NCBI GenBank assembly: GCA_017640605.1 | Contig: JAEPQH010000009.1 | Coordinates: 62,001-126,000, forward strand | Origin: Balneolaceae bacterium | Lineage (GTDB): Bacteria; Bacteroidota; Rhodothermia; Balneolales; Balneolaceae | Length of the DNA stretch: 64,000 nt | Direction of reading: 5' to 3' | In this document: piece by piece, positions 1-8,075 of the stretch | How positions within the stretch are numbered: the first letter of the stretch is position 1 | Layout of the letters: the number at the start of each line of letters is the position of its first letter | The notes under the pieces: generated by a model | What the model saw: only the letters and a program-made list of their open reading frames with translations | What the model was told of the DNA's origin: nothing | The model's database searches: none | Translations under genes and position numbers: made by a program

Positions 1-467
1 TGACCGATCTTCAATGGAGTAATATCTACAACAAACTCAGCAGGAATGTACTGTGGAAGTACGCGAATTCGAAGATATTTCATAGGCTGGAACAAACGTC
101 CACCACTTTCAACAACTCCACGTGCAGCACCAGTAACTCTGAACGGTACACGCAATGTTACTTTATGATTATCTGAAAGCACATAGAAATCGGCGTGGAT
201 CGGGCGATCGGTTACCGGATCAAATTCAGTTCGCTTTAAAAGTGTTTTGTACACCTTACCATCTACGGTAAGTTCTTGCAATTTGGTTTGAGACTTGCGA
301 AGAATTCGCTCTAACTCAAGTTCATCAATCGAAAAATTTACGTTTTCTTCGATTTCGGGACCGTAAAGAACAGCAGGTACACGCTTAGCAGCACGTAATT
401 CGCGATTCGCTTTTTTGCTGGTCTCGCGAAGTGTTCCTTCGATTTTTACTAATTCAGGATATGACAT
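1..467 (-). CDS. rplY: 50S ribosomal protein L25/general stress protein Ctc (3' end cut by window)
   Basis: The reverse strand encodes a protein beginning MSYPELVKIEGTLRET and running through KRVPAVLYGPE and a beta-rich segment with DFYVLSDNHKV. This is the L25/Ctc pattern: an N-terminal 5S rRNA-binding L25 domain followed by the TL5-type C-terminal domain. The reading frame is open to base 1, so the C-terminus lies outside the window. The ATG at 467 is the natural start, 17 bases after the prs stop. The pairing prs-rplY(ctc) is common in bacteria and suggests cotranscription from upstream of prs. The role, binding 5S rRNA in the large subunit, is known for the family. Confidence 0.93.
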   Translation of the reverse strand, partial: MSYPELVKIEGTLRETSKKANRELRAAKRVPAVLYGPEIEENVNFSIDELELERILRKSQTKLQELTVDGKVYKTLLKRTEFDPVTDRPIHADFYVLSDNHKVTLRVPFRVTGAARGVVESGGRLFQPMKYLRIRVLPQYIPAEFVVDITPLKIG

Positions 468-484
468 TTTTGGTTTCTGTAATG

Positions 485-1465
485 TTAATTGTCAAACAAA
501 GCACTGATGGTATCATTAGTATGAATCCGCTGAATGGCTTCTGCGAAAATATTCGCTACGCTAAGCACCTTAATTTTTTCGGATGGCTGACGTAACGGAA
601 TAGTATCACTAACTAATAATTCATCAATGGGAGAATCTTCGATGCGTTGAAATGCAGGGCCAGACAGTATTGGATGCGTACACATAGCCACAATGCTAAG
701 TGCGCCCCGCTCTTTCATAGCCGCAGCAGCGTTGGTAAGTGTTCCGGCTGTATCAATTAAATCGTCTACGATTAATACGTTTTTGCCTTCTACTTCCCCA
801 ATAATGTTCATGATCTCTGATTCGTTAGCTTTGGGTCTGCGCTTATCAATAAAGGCAAGCGAAGCACCTAACTTTTTCGCGTACGAGCGAGACATTTTCA
901 AACTACCAACATCAGGGGCAACAACTACCAGATTCTCAATTGGGTTTTTTGAGAGATGATCGATAAACACTCGGCTTGCATATAAATGATCGAGTGGAAT
1001 ATCGAAGAATCCTTGAATCTGTGCAGCGTGTAGATCCATAGTCAACACACGGTCGGCGCCGGCTTCAACCAATAAATTCGCCATCAACTTCGACCCAATC
1101 GAAACACGCGGCTGATCTTTACGATCTTGCCGGGCATATCCGAAATAAGGAATTACAGCGGTAACACGTTTTACAGATGCGCGTTTAGCAGCATCCAACA
1201 TCAATAATAATTCGATGATGTTATCGCCTGAAGGTGGGGTTGGTTGAACGATGAAAATATCTTCTCCGCGAATGCTTTGTTCGAATTTCACATACAGCTC
1301 TCCATCAGAGAAGCGCTTGAGAGTTACTTTTCCGAGCTGTGTACCATATTCTTTGGCAATAGCGCGAGCTAATGCCGGATTTGCGGTACCGGAGAATATT
1401 GCGAGAGGACTTTCCAAATTGCTAGCACTGAAAGATTCAGGATTACATAAAACAAAAGGATGCAT
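485..1465 (-). CDS. prs: Ribose-phosphate pyrophosphokinase (PRPP synthetase)
   Basis: 326 residues. It makes PRPP from ribose 5-phosphate and ATP for purine, pyrimidine, His and Trp synthesis. Visible family marks are the N-terminal IFSGTANPALA segment, FSDGELYVKF, the ATP/Mg region with HAAQIQGFF, and the PRPP-binding loop NVLIVDDLIDTAGTL near residue 228. The ATG at 1465 adds about 18 residues before the conserved IFSG start. A TTG at 1414 would give 309 residues, closer to the family norm, so the true start is uncertain. It lies between tRNA-Gln and rplY on the same strand and probably forms an operon with rplY. Confidence 0.95.
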   Translation of the reverse strand: MHPFVLCNPESFSASNLESPLAIFSGTANPALARAIAKEYGTQLGKVTLKRFSDGELYVKFEQSIRGEDIFIVQPTPPSGDNIIELLLMLDAAKRASVKRVTAVIPYFGYARQDRKDQPRVSIGSKLMANLLVEAGADRVLTMDLHAAQIQGFFDIPLDHLYASRVFIDHLSKNPIENLVVVAPDVGSLKMSRSYAKKLGASLAFIDKRRPKANESEIMNIIGEVEGKNVLIVDDLIDTAGTLTNAAAAMKERGALSIVAMCTHPILSGPAFQRIEDSPIDELLVSDTIPLRQPSEKIKVLSVANIFAEAIQRIHTNDTISALFDN

Positions 1466-1490
1466 CCCTAATCATCCTTTTGAGTATAGT

Positions 1491-1560
1491 TGCCCGGGGA
1501 GGACTCGAACCCCCACATACTGGACCAAAACCAGGTGTCCTGCCATTAGACGACCGGGCA
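1491..1560 (-). tRNA. tRNA-Gln (anticodon TTG)
   Basis: Read on the minus strand this 70-base segment folds as a tRNA. The 7-bp acceptor stem TGCCCGG/CCGGGCA is perfect. The D-arm region reads TCGTCTAATGGCAGGACA, and the anticodon loop TTTTGGT presents TTG. The T-arm loop is TTCGAGT, closed by G-rich/CCTCC pairs. CCA is not encoded directly after the acceptor. It lies 25 bases upstream of the prs start on the same strand. Confidence 0.95.
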
Positions 1561-1608
1561 ATTCAGATCGTTAACAGACTCCAAAGATAAAGAGCTATAA
1601 AAATGCAG

Positions 1609-2769
1609 TCAAGATAAAATTGCTTTATTTAGCACCTTACATTCCATACATCGTTTTTCTTTACAATAAGCATGGTATAGATGCACTGCACCAAGGTTTC
1701 CCTTTGTTTGAGTGTATAATTGCTTAGGGAAAATCGCAAACTTTTTCCGAATAGGATCGGGTACTTGTACTTTTAACTGCTGCCATTCTTCAAAAACCTG
1801 TTGCCGCAGTGTAGATGAAAATACTAGTTGGCTTAATGCAAGATGCGCTGGCAAATAAACGGTTCCGTACAAAATTTTAGAAAACCCCTGCTTGGATATG
1901 CCTGCTGTTACTAATAATTGCTGCCAATGGACGGATAACTCTTGGTCTAAAAATGAAGAAAATGCTGTTTCATGTAACGCTGTTAGAAGATGATGTAGTT
2001 GCAGAAGCCGTTGCTCGGGACGATGCGCTGGCCTTACTCCTTTTCTTGAAAATATGATGCCCGATTTCTCGAAAATTGCGTTCACAAAATGAGCATCAGA
2101 TGAAAACCCTCGTCCATCATCAGTATGAGAAAGCCAGTAGCGGGCAGCTTTTACCATAGAATCACGATTGTGTGGAATTCCCAACCCATCCGCTAAGCTA
2201 ACCATCAATGCTTGTTTCCAAGATAACGACATACCTTGTGCAGGATCATAAAAGGAGTAAAAATCTCGCACTTTCTTTTCTAAATACTCTTGCTGCGCAA
2301 TAGCGAGTTGTTCTTCAAAGGCTTCATCAGAAATGTAAGTAATGATATTAGAGCATGGCAGATGGTTTCCTTCCAGCGCGTTAATTAGCTCATCAATCTG
2401 CTTTGGGATAAAGGATCGAATATTTAGCGTGGGAATTTCATCTCCATTTTGTGTGCGTATAGGCAACACGTTTCCGGCATCTGCCACCACATGCAAAACT
2501 ACATTATTATAGTTTGTATCCGATTGATGATGGTGTGCATTCCAATCCCGAGAGTTTAAATGAATCTCAATCGCTCCGTAATGAGTTACCGCTCCAATTT
2601 GCACAGAAGCATTTACAAAATCGGGGCCGTCACTTGGGTTTAAAAAACCTGGACGCACCACAGTTACTGTTTGTCCACAAACTGTAGCTAAAGCTTTTTG
2701 TTCAATTAATTGCTCGTTCCAAATAGTATGGAGAATTCGCTCGTATTTTATTTCCTCATCAGGAAACAT
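1609..2769 (-). CDS. DUF2851 family protein
   Basis: 386 residues, soluble, with no signal peptide. The N-terminal part contains the conserved VRPGFLNPSDGPDFVNA and GAIEIHLNSRDWNAHHH blocks typical of DUF2851, a family frequent in Bacteroidota. The His-rich DWNAHHHQSD segment could bind metal, but no activity is established. A Cys/Lys-rich tail (KEKRCMECKVL) ends the protein. Its start overlaps the YtxH gene end by 11 bases, so the two are likely cotranscribed and translationally coupled. No function is assigned. Confidence 0.85.
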   Translation of the reverse strand: MFPDEEIKYERILHTIWNEQLIEQKALATVCGQTVTVVRPGFLNPSDGPDFVNASVQIGAVTHYGAIEIHLNSRDWNAHHHQSDTNYNNVVLHVVADAGNVLPIRTQNGDEIPTLNIRSFIPKQIDELINALEGNHLPCSNIITYISDEAFEEQLAIAQQEYLEKKVRDFYSFYDPAQGMSLSWKQALMVSLADGLGIPHNRDSMVKAARYWLSHTDDGRGFSSDAHFVNAIFEKSGIIFSRKGVRPAHRPEQRLLQLHHLLTALHETAFSSFLDQELSVHWQQLLVTAGISKQGFSKILYGTVYLPAHLALSQLVFSSTLRQQVFEEWQQLKVQVPDPIRKKFAIFPKQLYTQTKGNLGAVHLYHAYCKEKRCMECKVLNKAILS

Positions 2770-3046
2770 CTTTCATATCCGATTCATCAAATAATAAGCT
2801 TTCGGTTGCTTCATATAAATCCGGGATCGAACCTTTTATCTCGTGTTGAATCTTGCCCAGCCTTTTTTCGCTTTGCTCTAGAAGTTCATGGCTTTTGCCT
2901 TCTACCCAATCTTTCGCCTCGGCAGAATGCTCGCTAATCCAACGCCGGTTATCTTTCCCGCTTTGTGGCGCAACTAATAAACCCACGGCCACTCCGGCAG
3001 AAAATGATGCAAGTGCAGTAAATAGGGTGCCTAATGTTCTACTCAT
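2759..3046 (-). CDS. YtxH-like small membrane protein
   Basis: 95 residues. One N-terminal hydrophobic segment (roughly residues 8-26, ASFSAGVAVGLLVAPQSGK) is followed by a charged helical region of about 65 residues. The glycine-rich membrane helix ending in LLVAPQSGK matches the YtxH/gas-vesicle-like family, small inner-membrane proteins often linked to stress. It is first in a two-gene unit with the DUF2851 gene and divergent from the PyrR-like gene at 3171. The family match rests on the motif. The role is unknown. Confidence 0.75.
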   Translation of the reverse strand: MSRTLGTLFTALASFSAGVAVGLLVAPQSGKDNRRWISEHSAEAKDWVEGKSHELLEQSEKRLGKIQHEIKGSIPDLYEATESLLFDESDMKDVS

Positions 3047-3170
3047 GGTTCAGTTGTTTTGGTTGAGGTTAACAGTGTTAATATAATGTTTGGATTTTTT
3101 AATTTAATGCTTAAAAAACAAAATAGTGTAATAATTAATTTACCTTTCTAACCAAACAAACCGAGTTTAC

Positions 3171-3665
3171 ATGCAGCATATTACACTGATGGATCAACAT
3201 CATATTAAGCGAACCATTAAACGTCTTGCTATACAAGTATGGGAACAAATGGGCGAGGTAGAAGAGCTGATTGTATTTGGGTTGAACGAAAGAGGTTATG
3301 CGACTGCGGTAATACTTACAAAGTTCTTAGAAGAGATTAGCGATCAACGCATCCAACTTCATCAATTTCATGTTGCCGATAACGGGCAAAAAACACCCAT
3401 TCCCAATTGCACTGAAAAAGCTGTTTTAATTATTGATGATGTGATTTTCTCGGGAAAAACGATGTTCAATGCACTTTCTACTATATGCTATTCGAACGAG
3501 CCACAAATAATCGAAGTTCTAAGCCTAGTGGATCGGGGGCATCGTAAATACCCCGTACTATGTGAACTCACAGGAATATCCGTTCCGACTAAATTCGGCG
3601 AACATATCGAAGTTATTCTGGAAAACAATACGCTGCAGGAAGTTGTCCTATTCAAGAATTCTTAA
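3171..3665 (+). CDS. pyrR: PyrR-like phosphoribosyltransferase
   Basis: 164 residues. The type I phosphoribosyltransferase fold is shown by the PRPP loop AVLIIDDVIFSGKTMFNAL (about residues 84-102). LVDRGHRKYPV downstream is the hallmark of PyrR, the uracil-sensing pyr regulator/uracil phosphoribosyltransferase. Length is slightly short of the usual 180. No pyr biosynthesis gene or recognisable attenuator lies nearby, so a role as an enzyme or an unlinked regulator is equally possible. It is divergent from the YtxH gene, with a 124-base AT-rich gap that must hold both promoters. The symbol is by motif similarity. Confidence 0.75.
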   Translation: MQHITLMDQHHIKRTIKRLAIQVWEQMGEVEELIVFGLNERGYATAVILTKFLEEISDQRIQLHQFHVADNGQKTPIPNCTEKAVLIIDDVIFSGKTMFNALSTICYSNEPQIIEVLSLVDRGHRKYPVLCELTGISVPTKFGEHIEVILENNTLQEVVLFKNS

Positions 3666-3689
3666 TTAAAAACTAACTAACTATCTATC

Positions 3690-4553
3690 ATGAAACATTT
3701 TCTACTTACACTTACACTCGTATGTGTAACAGGATTATCCTTTGCACAAGAAACCATCATCATCCCCGACACCCTCGATAATGAGTGGGCAACTACCTGG
3801 GTACTTGGCTTAAATGCTTCGCAATCTACCTTTAATAACTGGGCAGCGGGTGGCCAAAATAATGTTTCTGCAACTGCTTTTACGCGTGTTAATGGTGCGT
3901 ATCGCCAAGGGAAATTCACCTACGGTTACGTATTTAATGTGCGATATGGCATCACTAATATTGAAGGTGAGGAAAGCCGAAAAACTGCCGATCGTTTAGC
4001 CATCAGACATCGTGCTGCGTACATACTTAATGAGGAAAATACCATGAACGCTTTCGCTCAAATATCATTCGTCACTCAGTTTTATGATGGCTACGACTAT
4101 TCCGGAGACGCTCGTGTTCGTATTTCAGATTTCATGGCACCCGGATATCTTTCAGAAAGTATCGGTTATGCATACACTCCTACCGATTTTGTGAGTTTTG
4201 AAGCAGGTTTAGCGCTTAAACAAACCTTTGTTAACGATGATGCACTCGTTCCGGGTTATGGTGTTGAAGCGGGAGAGAATGTATTTTCTGAAGGTGGTCT
4301 TCAACTGGCAGTCAATTTTAGTAAGGAAATCCTTACAAACGTGAACTACACAACAAGTTTCGAGACGTTTAACAACATCAATAAAAGTTTGGCAAGTACA
4401 GATGTTTCCTGGGCTAATGAGCTCACGGGTAAAATAAATGATTACCTAACCGCCTCTTTTCAACTTGAAATGATTTATGATGATGATGTAGTTGCAGATG
4501 AGCTGCAAACACGGCAAATTCTTGCAGCCGGTTTGTTAGTTAATCTCAGATAA
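3690..4553 (+). CDS. DUF3078 family secreted/outer-membrane protein
   Basis: 287 residues with a clear signal peptide (MKHFLLTLTLVCVTGLSFAQ, cleavage after about residue 19). The mature part starts with the conserved W-rich block around WATTWVLGLNASQSTFNNWAAGG, diagnostic of DUF3078. Alternating hydrophobic strands ending in a final LLVNLR suggest an outer-membrane beta-barrel. It follows the PyrR-like gene by 24 bases, and its TAA overlaps the ATG of the decarboxylase gene by one base, so all three may share a transcript. Function is unknown. Confidence 0.85.
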   Translation: MKHFLLTLTLVCVTGLSFAQETIIIPDTLDNEWATTWVLGLNASQSTFNNWAAGGQNNVSATAFTRVNGAYRQGKFTYGYVFNVRYGITNIEGEESRKTADRLAIRHRAAYILNEENTMNAFAQISFVTQFYDGYDYSGDARVRISDFMAPGYLSESIGYAYTPTDFVSFEAGLALKQTFVNDDALVPGYGVEAGENVFSEGGLQLAVNFSKEILTNVNYTTSFETFNNINKSLASTDVSWANELTGKINDYLTASFQLEMIYDDDVVADELQTRQILAAGLLVNLR

Positions 4554-5899
4554 TGCAATCAAACATTTCCCAACAATTTTCAAAAGCTCTGGACGACCTC
4601 CAACAATGGAAGAACTCGTTCGGAGCTTTTTCTTTAGATGAATCCCTGCAGGTTTATCCCGATACCTCTGCCAAAGTTTTTAACGAATTAATCGATCGAT
4701 TAAAGGGGAATTTTCCTTTTCACCATCCTGTGTACGCGGGGCAGATGCTCAAAAGTCCGCACGACATTGCGTGGGCTGCATATGCTTTAGCCAGCTCCAT
4801 CAATCCTAACAATCATGCTCTGGATGGCGGACCTCCTTCTTCCGAAATGGAAAAGGAAATCATGCCGATGCTGGCAAAGTTTTTTGGCTACGGGGATACC
4901 TTTTTAGGACATCTAACCTCAAGTGGTACTATCGGCAATCTGGAAGCCCTTTGGATTGCTCGCAAACTTCATCCAGCCAAAAAGATAGCATTCTCATCCA
5001 ATGCACACTACACTCATGGACGTATGTGCGAAGTACTTGGAATAGAATCAGAAACCATTCCTATCACACCGGATGGCAAGTTTGATTTTTCTACGATTGA
5101 GGCCTCAGAAATTGGCACTTTGGTTGTCACTCTTGGAACTACGGGTTTGGGTGAAGTGGAACCACTAGATCAAGCTTTGGCGTGGGCAAGAGAGCATAAT
5201 ATCCGCATTCATATCGATGCGGCTTATGGGGGATTTTTCCGATGTCTGAAAGATTCGGAGTTGATTGATGGCACCTCCTGGAAGTTAATGCAGGAAGCAG
5301 ACAGCATCGTGGTAGACCCCCACAAACATGGATTACAACCCTATGGTTGCGGTGCGGTGATTTTCAAGGATCCTGCTGTTGGGCGGTTTTATAAACACGA
5401 TTCTCCCTACACCTATTTTACTTCGGATGATTTACACCTCGGGGAAATCAGCTTGGAATGTTCACGCGCCGGAGCGGCAGCTGTTGCATTCTGGGCGACT
5501 TTACAGTGTTTTCCTCTTGAAGAAAATTCTGGTTTTGGACCGATTCTAGCTAAATGCCGAAAAGCAGCGATTTATGGTTATTCGTTAATCGTTGATTCGA
5601 AGAAGCTCAAGGCCTACAAAAAGCCAGAGCTGGATATTTTAACTTATTTCCCCATTCAAGAAACCACAAAAAGCATATCACAAATATCAACTTTATCAAG
5701 AAAAGTGTTTCAGAAAGGGATGGAGGACCAAAGCTTTTATTTGTCGTTGTATAAAGTATCTACGGAAGACTTTACACGATTGCATCCTGAGTTTGAACCG
5801 GATGAAAAGACCGTTACGATTTTAAGAAGCGTACTCATGCGACCGGAGCATCACGATTTTATTCCCGAATTGATTCGCAGAATTGAAAATGCTATTTAG
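4553..5899 (+). CDS. PLP-dependent group II amino-acid decarboxylase (histidine/aromatic type)
   Basis: 448 residues, the usual fold-type I decarboxylase length. Seen: HLTSSGTIGNLEAL (PLP phosphate binding, about 120-133), IHIDAAYGGFF with the PLP-pyridine aspartate at D222, and VVDPHKHGL with the Schiff-base lysine at K258. This architecture is shared by histidine, glutamate and tyrosine decarboxylases. The substrate cannot be read from sequence. The ATG overlaps the preceding stop (TAATG), implying translational coupling with the DUF3078 gene. A role in amine production or acid resistance would be inference. Confidence 0.85.
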   Translation: MQSNISQQFSKALDDLQQWKNSFGAFSLDESLQVYPDTSAKVFNELIDRLKGNFPFHHPVYAGQMLKSPHDIAWAAYALASSINPNNHALDGGPPSSEMEKEIMPMLAKFFGYGDTFLGHLTSSGTIGNLEALWIARKLHPAKKIAFSSNAHYTHGRMCEVLGIESETIPITPDGKFDFSTIEASEIGTLVVTLGTTGLGEVEPLDQALAWAREHNIRIHIDAAYGGFFRCLKDSELIDGTSWKLMQEADSIVVDPHKHGLQPYGCGAVIFKDPAVGRFYKHDSPYTYFTSDDLHLGEISLECSRAGAAAVAFWATLQCFPLEENSGFGPILAKCRKAAIYGYSLIVDSKKLKAYKKPELDILTYFPIQETTKSISQISTLSRKVFQKGMEDQSFYLSLYKVSTEDFTRLHPEFEPDEKTVTILRSVLMRPEHHDFIPELIRRIENAI

Positions 5900-5904
5900 C
5901 ATCC

Positions 5905-6768
5905 ATGGGTACTTCATTACAAAAAAGAGAATGCGCGAGTTGCGGTTTACCTTTCGAGACTCAATTTTGCCCCAATTGCGGTGAGCGCAGACTTACAGAA
6001 AAGGATTATTCGGCATTCTCTCTTGTCAATGATTTTGTAGTGGATGTGTTCAACATCGAAAACAAGTTTTGGCGAACGCTTAAATACTTTCTGATTAAGC
6101 CGGCAACCTATGTTGATGAATACATCAAAGGAGCGCGAAAGAAGTTTATCTCTCCCATCAAATTGTTCTTACTGGCGAATGCGTGGTACTTCCTTTTCCC
6201 GGCCATAAATACCTTTAAAACGTCGTGGACTACCCAGCTTGGTGGACTCCCCTATAGTTCACTAACTCTCGACTTTTTAACAAAATTTCAGATTAGTACC
6301 GGGTTGAGCGCTAGCGATTTCGCATTACTTTATAATGATGCCACCGCTGTTATATCAAAACTTTTTGTGATTATTCAACCGTTGTTGTTCGGTTTACTCA
6401 CTTATTTGCTCTACTATCGCCGCAGAACTGAAAAGCCACTAATTCATCACTTTAATCACAGCTTGGTTTTTTATGCATTCCTGCTTTTAATAGGAGTTAG
6501 TATTGCTCCAGCTACTTATAGTTTGATTGGAATTGTGTTGGAATCGGAAGCAATGAAGGACTTTCGGACCGAAGTAAACGTCACCATTTTCATATTTCTG
6601 ATTCTTAACATATTTGGCTTTTTCTTATATAAAAAGTTTTTCGCCGAGAAGTGGACTAAAGTAGTTTGGAAAGTTCTGGTATTAAACCTGCTCTTTGCTC
6701 CCCTATTACAAATCTACCGTTTTATTCTGCTTTGGATCACCCTCGGCTGGATTTGGCTTACGGTTTAA
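5905..6768 (+). CDS. DUF3667 membrane protein with N-terminal zinc ribbon
   Basis: 287 residues. An N-terminal CxxC...CxxC zinc ribbon (CASCGLPFETQFCPNCGERR, residues 10-29) is followed by the conserved FWRTLKYFLIKPATYVDEY/ARKKFISPIKLFLL block of DUF3667. About five transmembrane helices follow. It starts five bases after the decarboxylase stop, so it is last of the plus-strand run from 3171. Its end overlaps the convergent lipoprotein gene by 11 bases. Function is unknown. Proteins of this family are common single-copy membrane proteins in Bacteroidota. Confidence 0.88.
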   Translation: MGTSLQKRECASCGLPFETQFCPNCGERRLTEKDYSAFSLVNDFVVDVFNIENKFWRTLKYFLIKPATYVDEYIKGARKKFISPIKLFLLANAWYFLFPAINTFKTSWTTQLGGLPYSSLTLDFLTKFQISTGLSASDFALLYNDATAVISKLFVIIQPLLFGLLTYLLYYRRRTEKPLIHHFNHSLVFYAFLLLIGVSIAPATYSLIGIVLESEAMKDFRTEVNVTIFIFLILNIFGFFLYKKFFAEKWTKVVWKVLVLNLLFAPLLQIYRFILLWITLGWIWLTV

Positions 6769-7153
6769 TTGCTGTTACTTTAAAATTAAGTTGATTTTCC
6801 AAACATCCATGCGAGGCTGAGAGCTGAAAAAAATCTTCACCCTTATCCAATGCTGTTAACTTTATCATCGATAAATGACCGTTATCGTTAGGGTTATTTG
6901 CAAAAATAATACGTACTGCCCCTTCAACTGATAAATATGATATATCATAGATTACTCGACCCTCAGAACTAACGAATACTGGTGGATTTGTTAAATCGAT
7001 AAACAAGGTTTCCCCCACCGACATTGTAATGTCTTCGATAGGATTTTCAACGACTAGTGTATCCTCGCACCGCCCTTCTTGTGTACAACTCCACCCAGTA
7101 ATAACTACAACTAGAGATAAAATTAATAATGGATAATGAGCTTTAAAGTTCAT
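6758..7153 (-). CDS. Unrecognised small lipoprotein
   Basis: 131 residues from the ATG at 7153. A TTG at 7165 is possible, but the ATG gives a compact signal sequence. The hydrophobic leader LLILSLVVVITGWSC ends in a candidate lipidation cysteine near residue 23, although the W at -2 is atypical. The mature part is beta-rich with two further cysteines. I do not recognise the family. The start overlaps the end of the next gene upstream (7143-7970) by 11 bases, so the two form an operon and probably act together in the envelope. Confidence 0.65.
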   Translation of the reverse strand: MNFKAHYPLLILSLVVVITGWSCTQEGRCEDTLVVENPIEDITMSVGETLFIDLTNPPVFVSSEGRVIYDISYLSVEGAVRIIFANNPNDNGHLSMIKLTALDKGEDFFQLSASHGCLENQLNFKVTAIKP

Positions 7154-7970
7154 AGTTAATCCCAAATTTTATGCTATGTCGTACAAAATCATAATTGAGA
7201 GGAGTGCTAATTGAAAGCAATATTTGGAAACGACTCATCTCTTTGATAAATCCAGTTTCTATTTGGGTTACATCATCTTTGAGATTCAATGGATAGCTAT
7301 CGTCAGAAATCTTATAGCTCCCTTTAACTCTTGAAAAACTATTTAAATATTCACTTCTTACTGTAATGTTTACAGAATGCAATATATATAGTTGGTCTTG
7401 GATTTCATCAAAATCTCCAACATGTGTCCAATTATTTATACCTAAGGCTATGTCGAATTCAAGATTTTGATTTACATATACTCCACCCCTCACATGGGCT
7501 CCATATGAAAAATTTTCTTGCGCATAAGAGTCTCTATTTTCAATATCAGCAACAAAACCAGCTAAAAAACCCCACTCTCTAGGATAGTCTGGATTGGGCA
7601 TTGTTGGGAGTTTAAATCGTATCGATGTTTTGTACCAAAATGCAGAAATGTGATTGGTATAGGTGAAATCTAAACCAAGATTACCAAAAGTTGAATGTGC
7701 TGCAAGTCCACCAAATCGGGCGCCTGGATCTTTAAATTCGTAATGGGAAAAAGGTAGCGCTAATGATATAGATAATGATTTAAAGGCGATTCTTGATCTA
7801 AGATATCCAAATACAGAGCTGTGAGATATTCCTTCATCAGATCCAGATGTCTGAAAAGTAGGTTTTGAAATATCAAGTCCAGCGGAAAAGCTATATGGTT
7901 GAGCAATACTTTGTGCTTGAATGTTACTTACGGTTAATAACACCAAAAAGACAAAATTACATCTGCTCAT
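7143..7970 (-). CDS. Unrecognised exported, probable outer-membrane beta-barrel protein
   Basis: 275 residues from the ATG at 7970. The longer TTG start at 7994 would put eight residues before a good signal peptide (MSRCNFVFLVLLTVSNIQAQ). The mature sequence has alternating aromatic/polar strands (SFSAGLDISKPTF, SISLALPFSHYEF, IKFGINYEL) and ends in a leucine after a beta-like strand, typical of outer-membrane barrels. No family is recognised. It lies downstream of the aldehyde dehydrogenase, separated by a strong terminator, and is coupled to the small lipoprotein gene. Confidence 0.68.
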   Translation of the reverse strand: MSRCNFVFLVLLTVSNIQAQSIAQPYSFSAGLDISKPTFQTSGSDEGISHSSVFGYLRSRIAFKSLSISLALPFSHYEFKDPGARFGGLAAHSTFGNLGLDFTYTNHISAFWYKTSIRFKLPTMPNPDYPREWGFLAGFVADIENRDSYAQENFSYGAHVRGGVYVNQNLEFDIALGINNWTHVGDFDEIQDQLYILHSVNITVRSEYLNSFSRVKGSYKISDDSYPLNLKDDVTQIETGFIKEMSRFQILLSISTPLNYDFVRHSIKFGINYEL

Positions 7971-8025
7971 ATAAGTAGTAAAAATATCAACCAAAAACTC
8001 CTGACTGCTAGGTCAAATTTCGTTG

Positions 8026-8059
8026 CAAAAAGTAGGGTCAATTCATGAATTGATCCTAC
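8026..8059 (-). terminator. Rho-independent terminator of the aldehyde dehydrogenase gene
   Basis: On the minus strand a nearly perfect palindrome (8032-8059, arms GTAGGATCAATTC and GAATTGACCCTAC with one mismatch) is followed by TTTTTGC. It sits 17 bases after the aldehyde dehydrogenase stop. Confidence 0.85.
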
Positions 8060-8075
8060 GTGTTTTGCCTAGAAT

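Noticed and set aside
4553-5899. Naming the PLP enzyme as histidine or glutamate decarboxylase
   Set aside because: Motifs only show the group II decarboxylase fold; substrate residues cannot be read with confidence.
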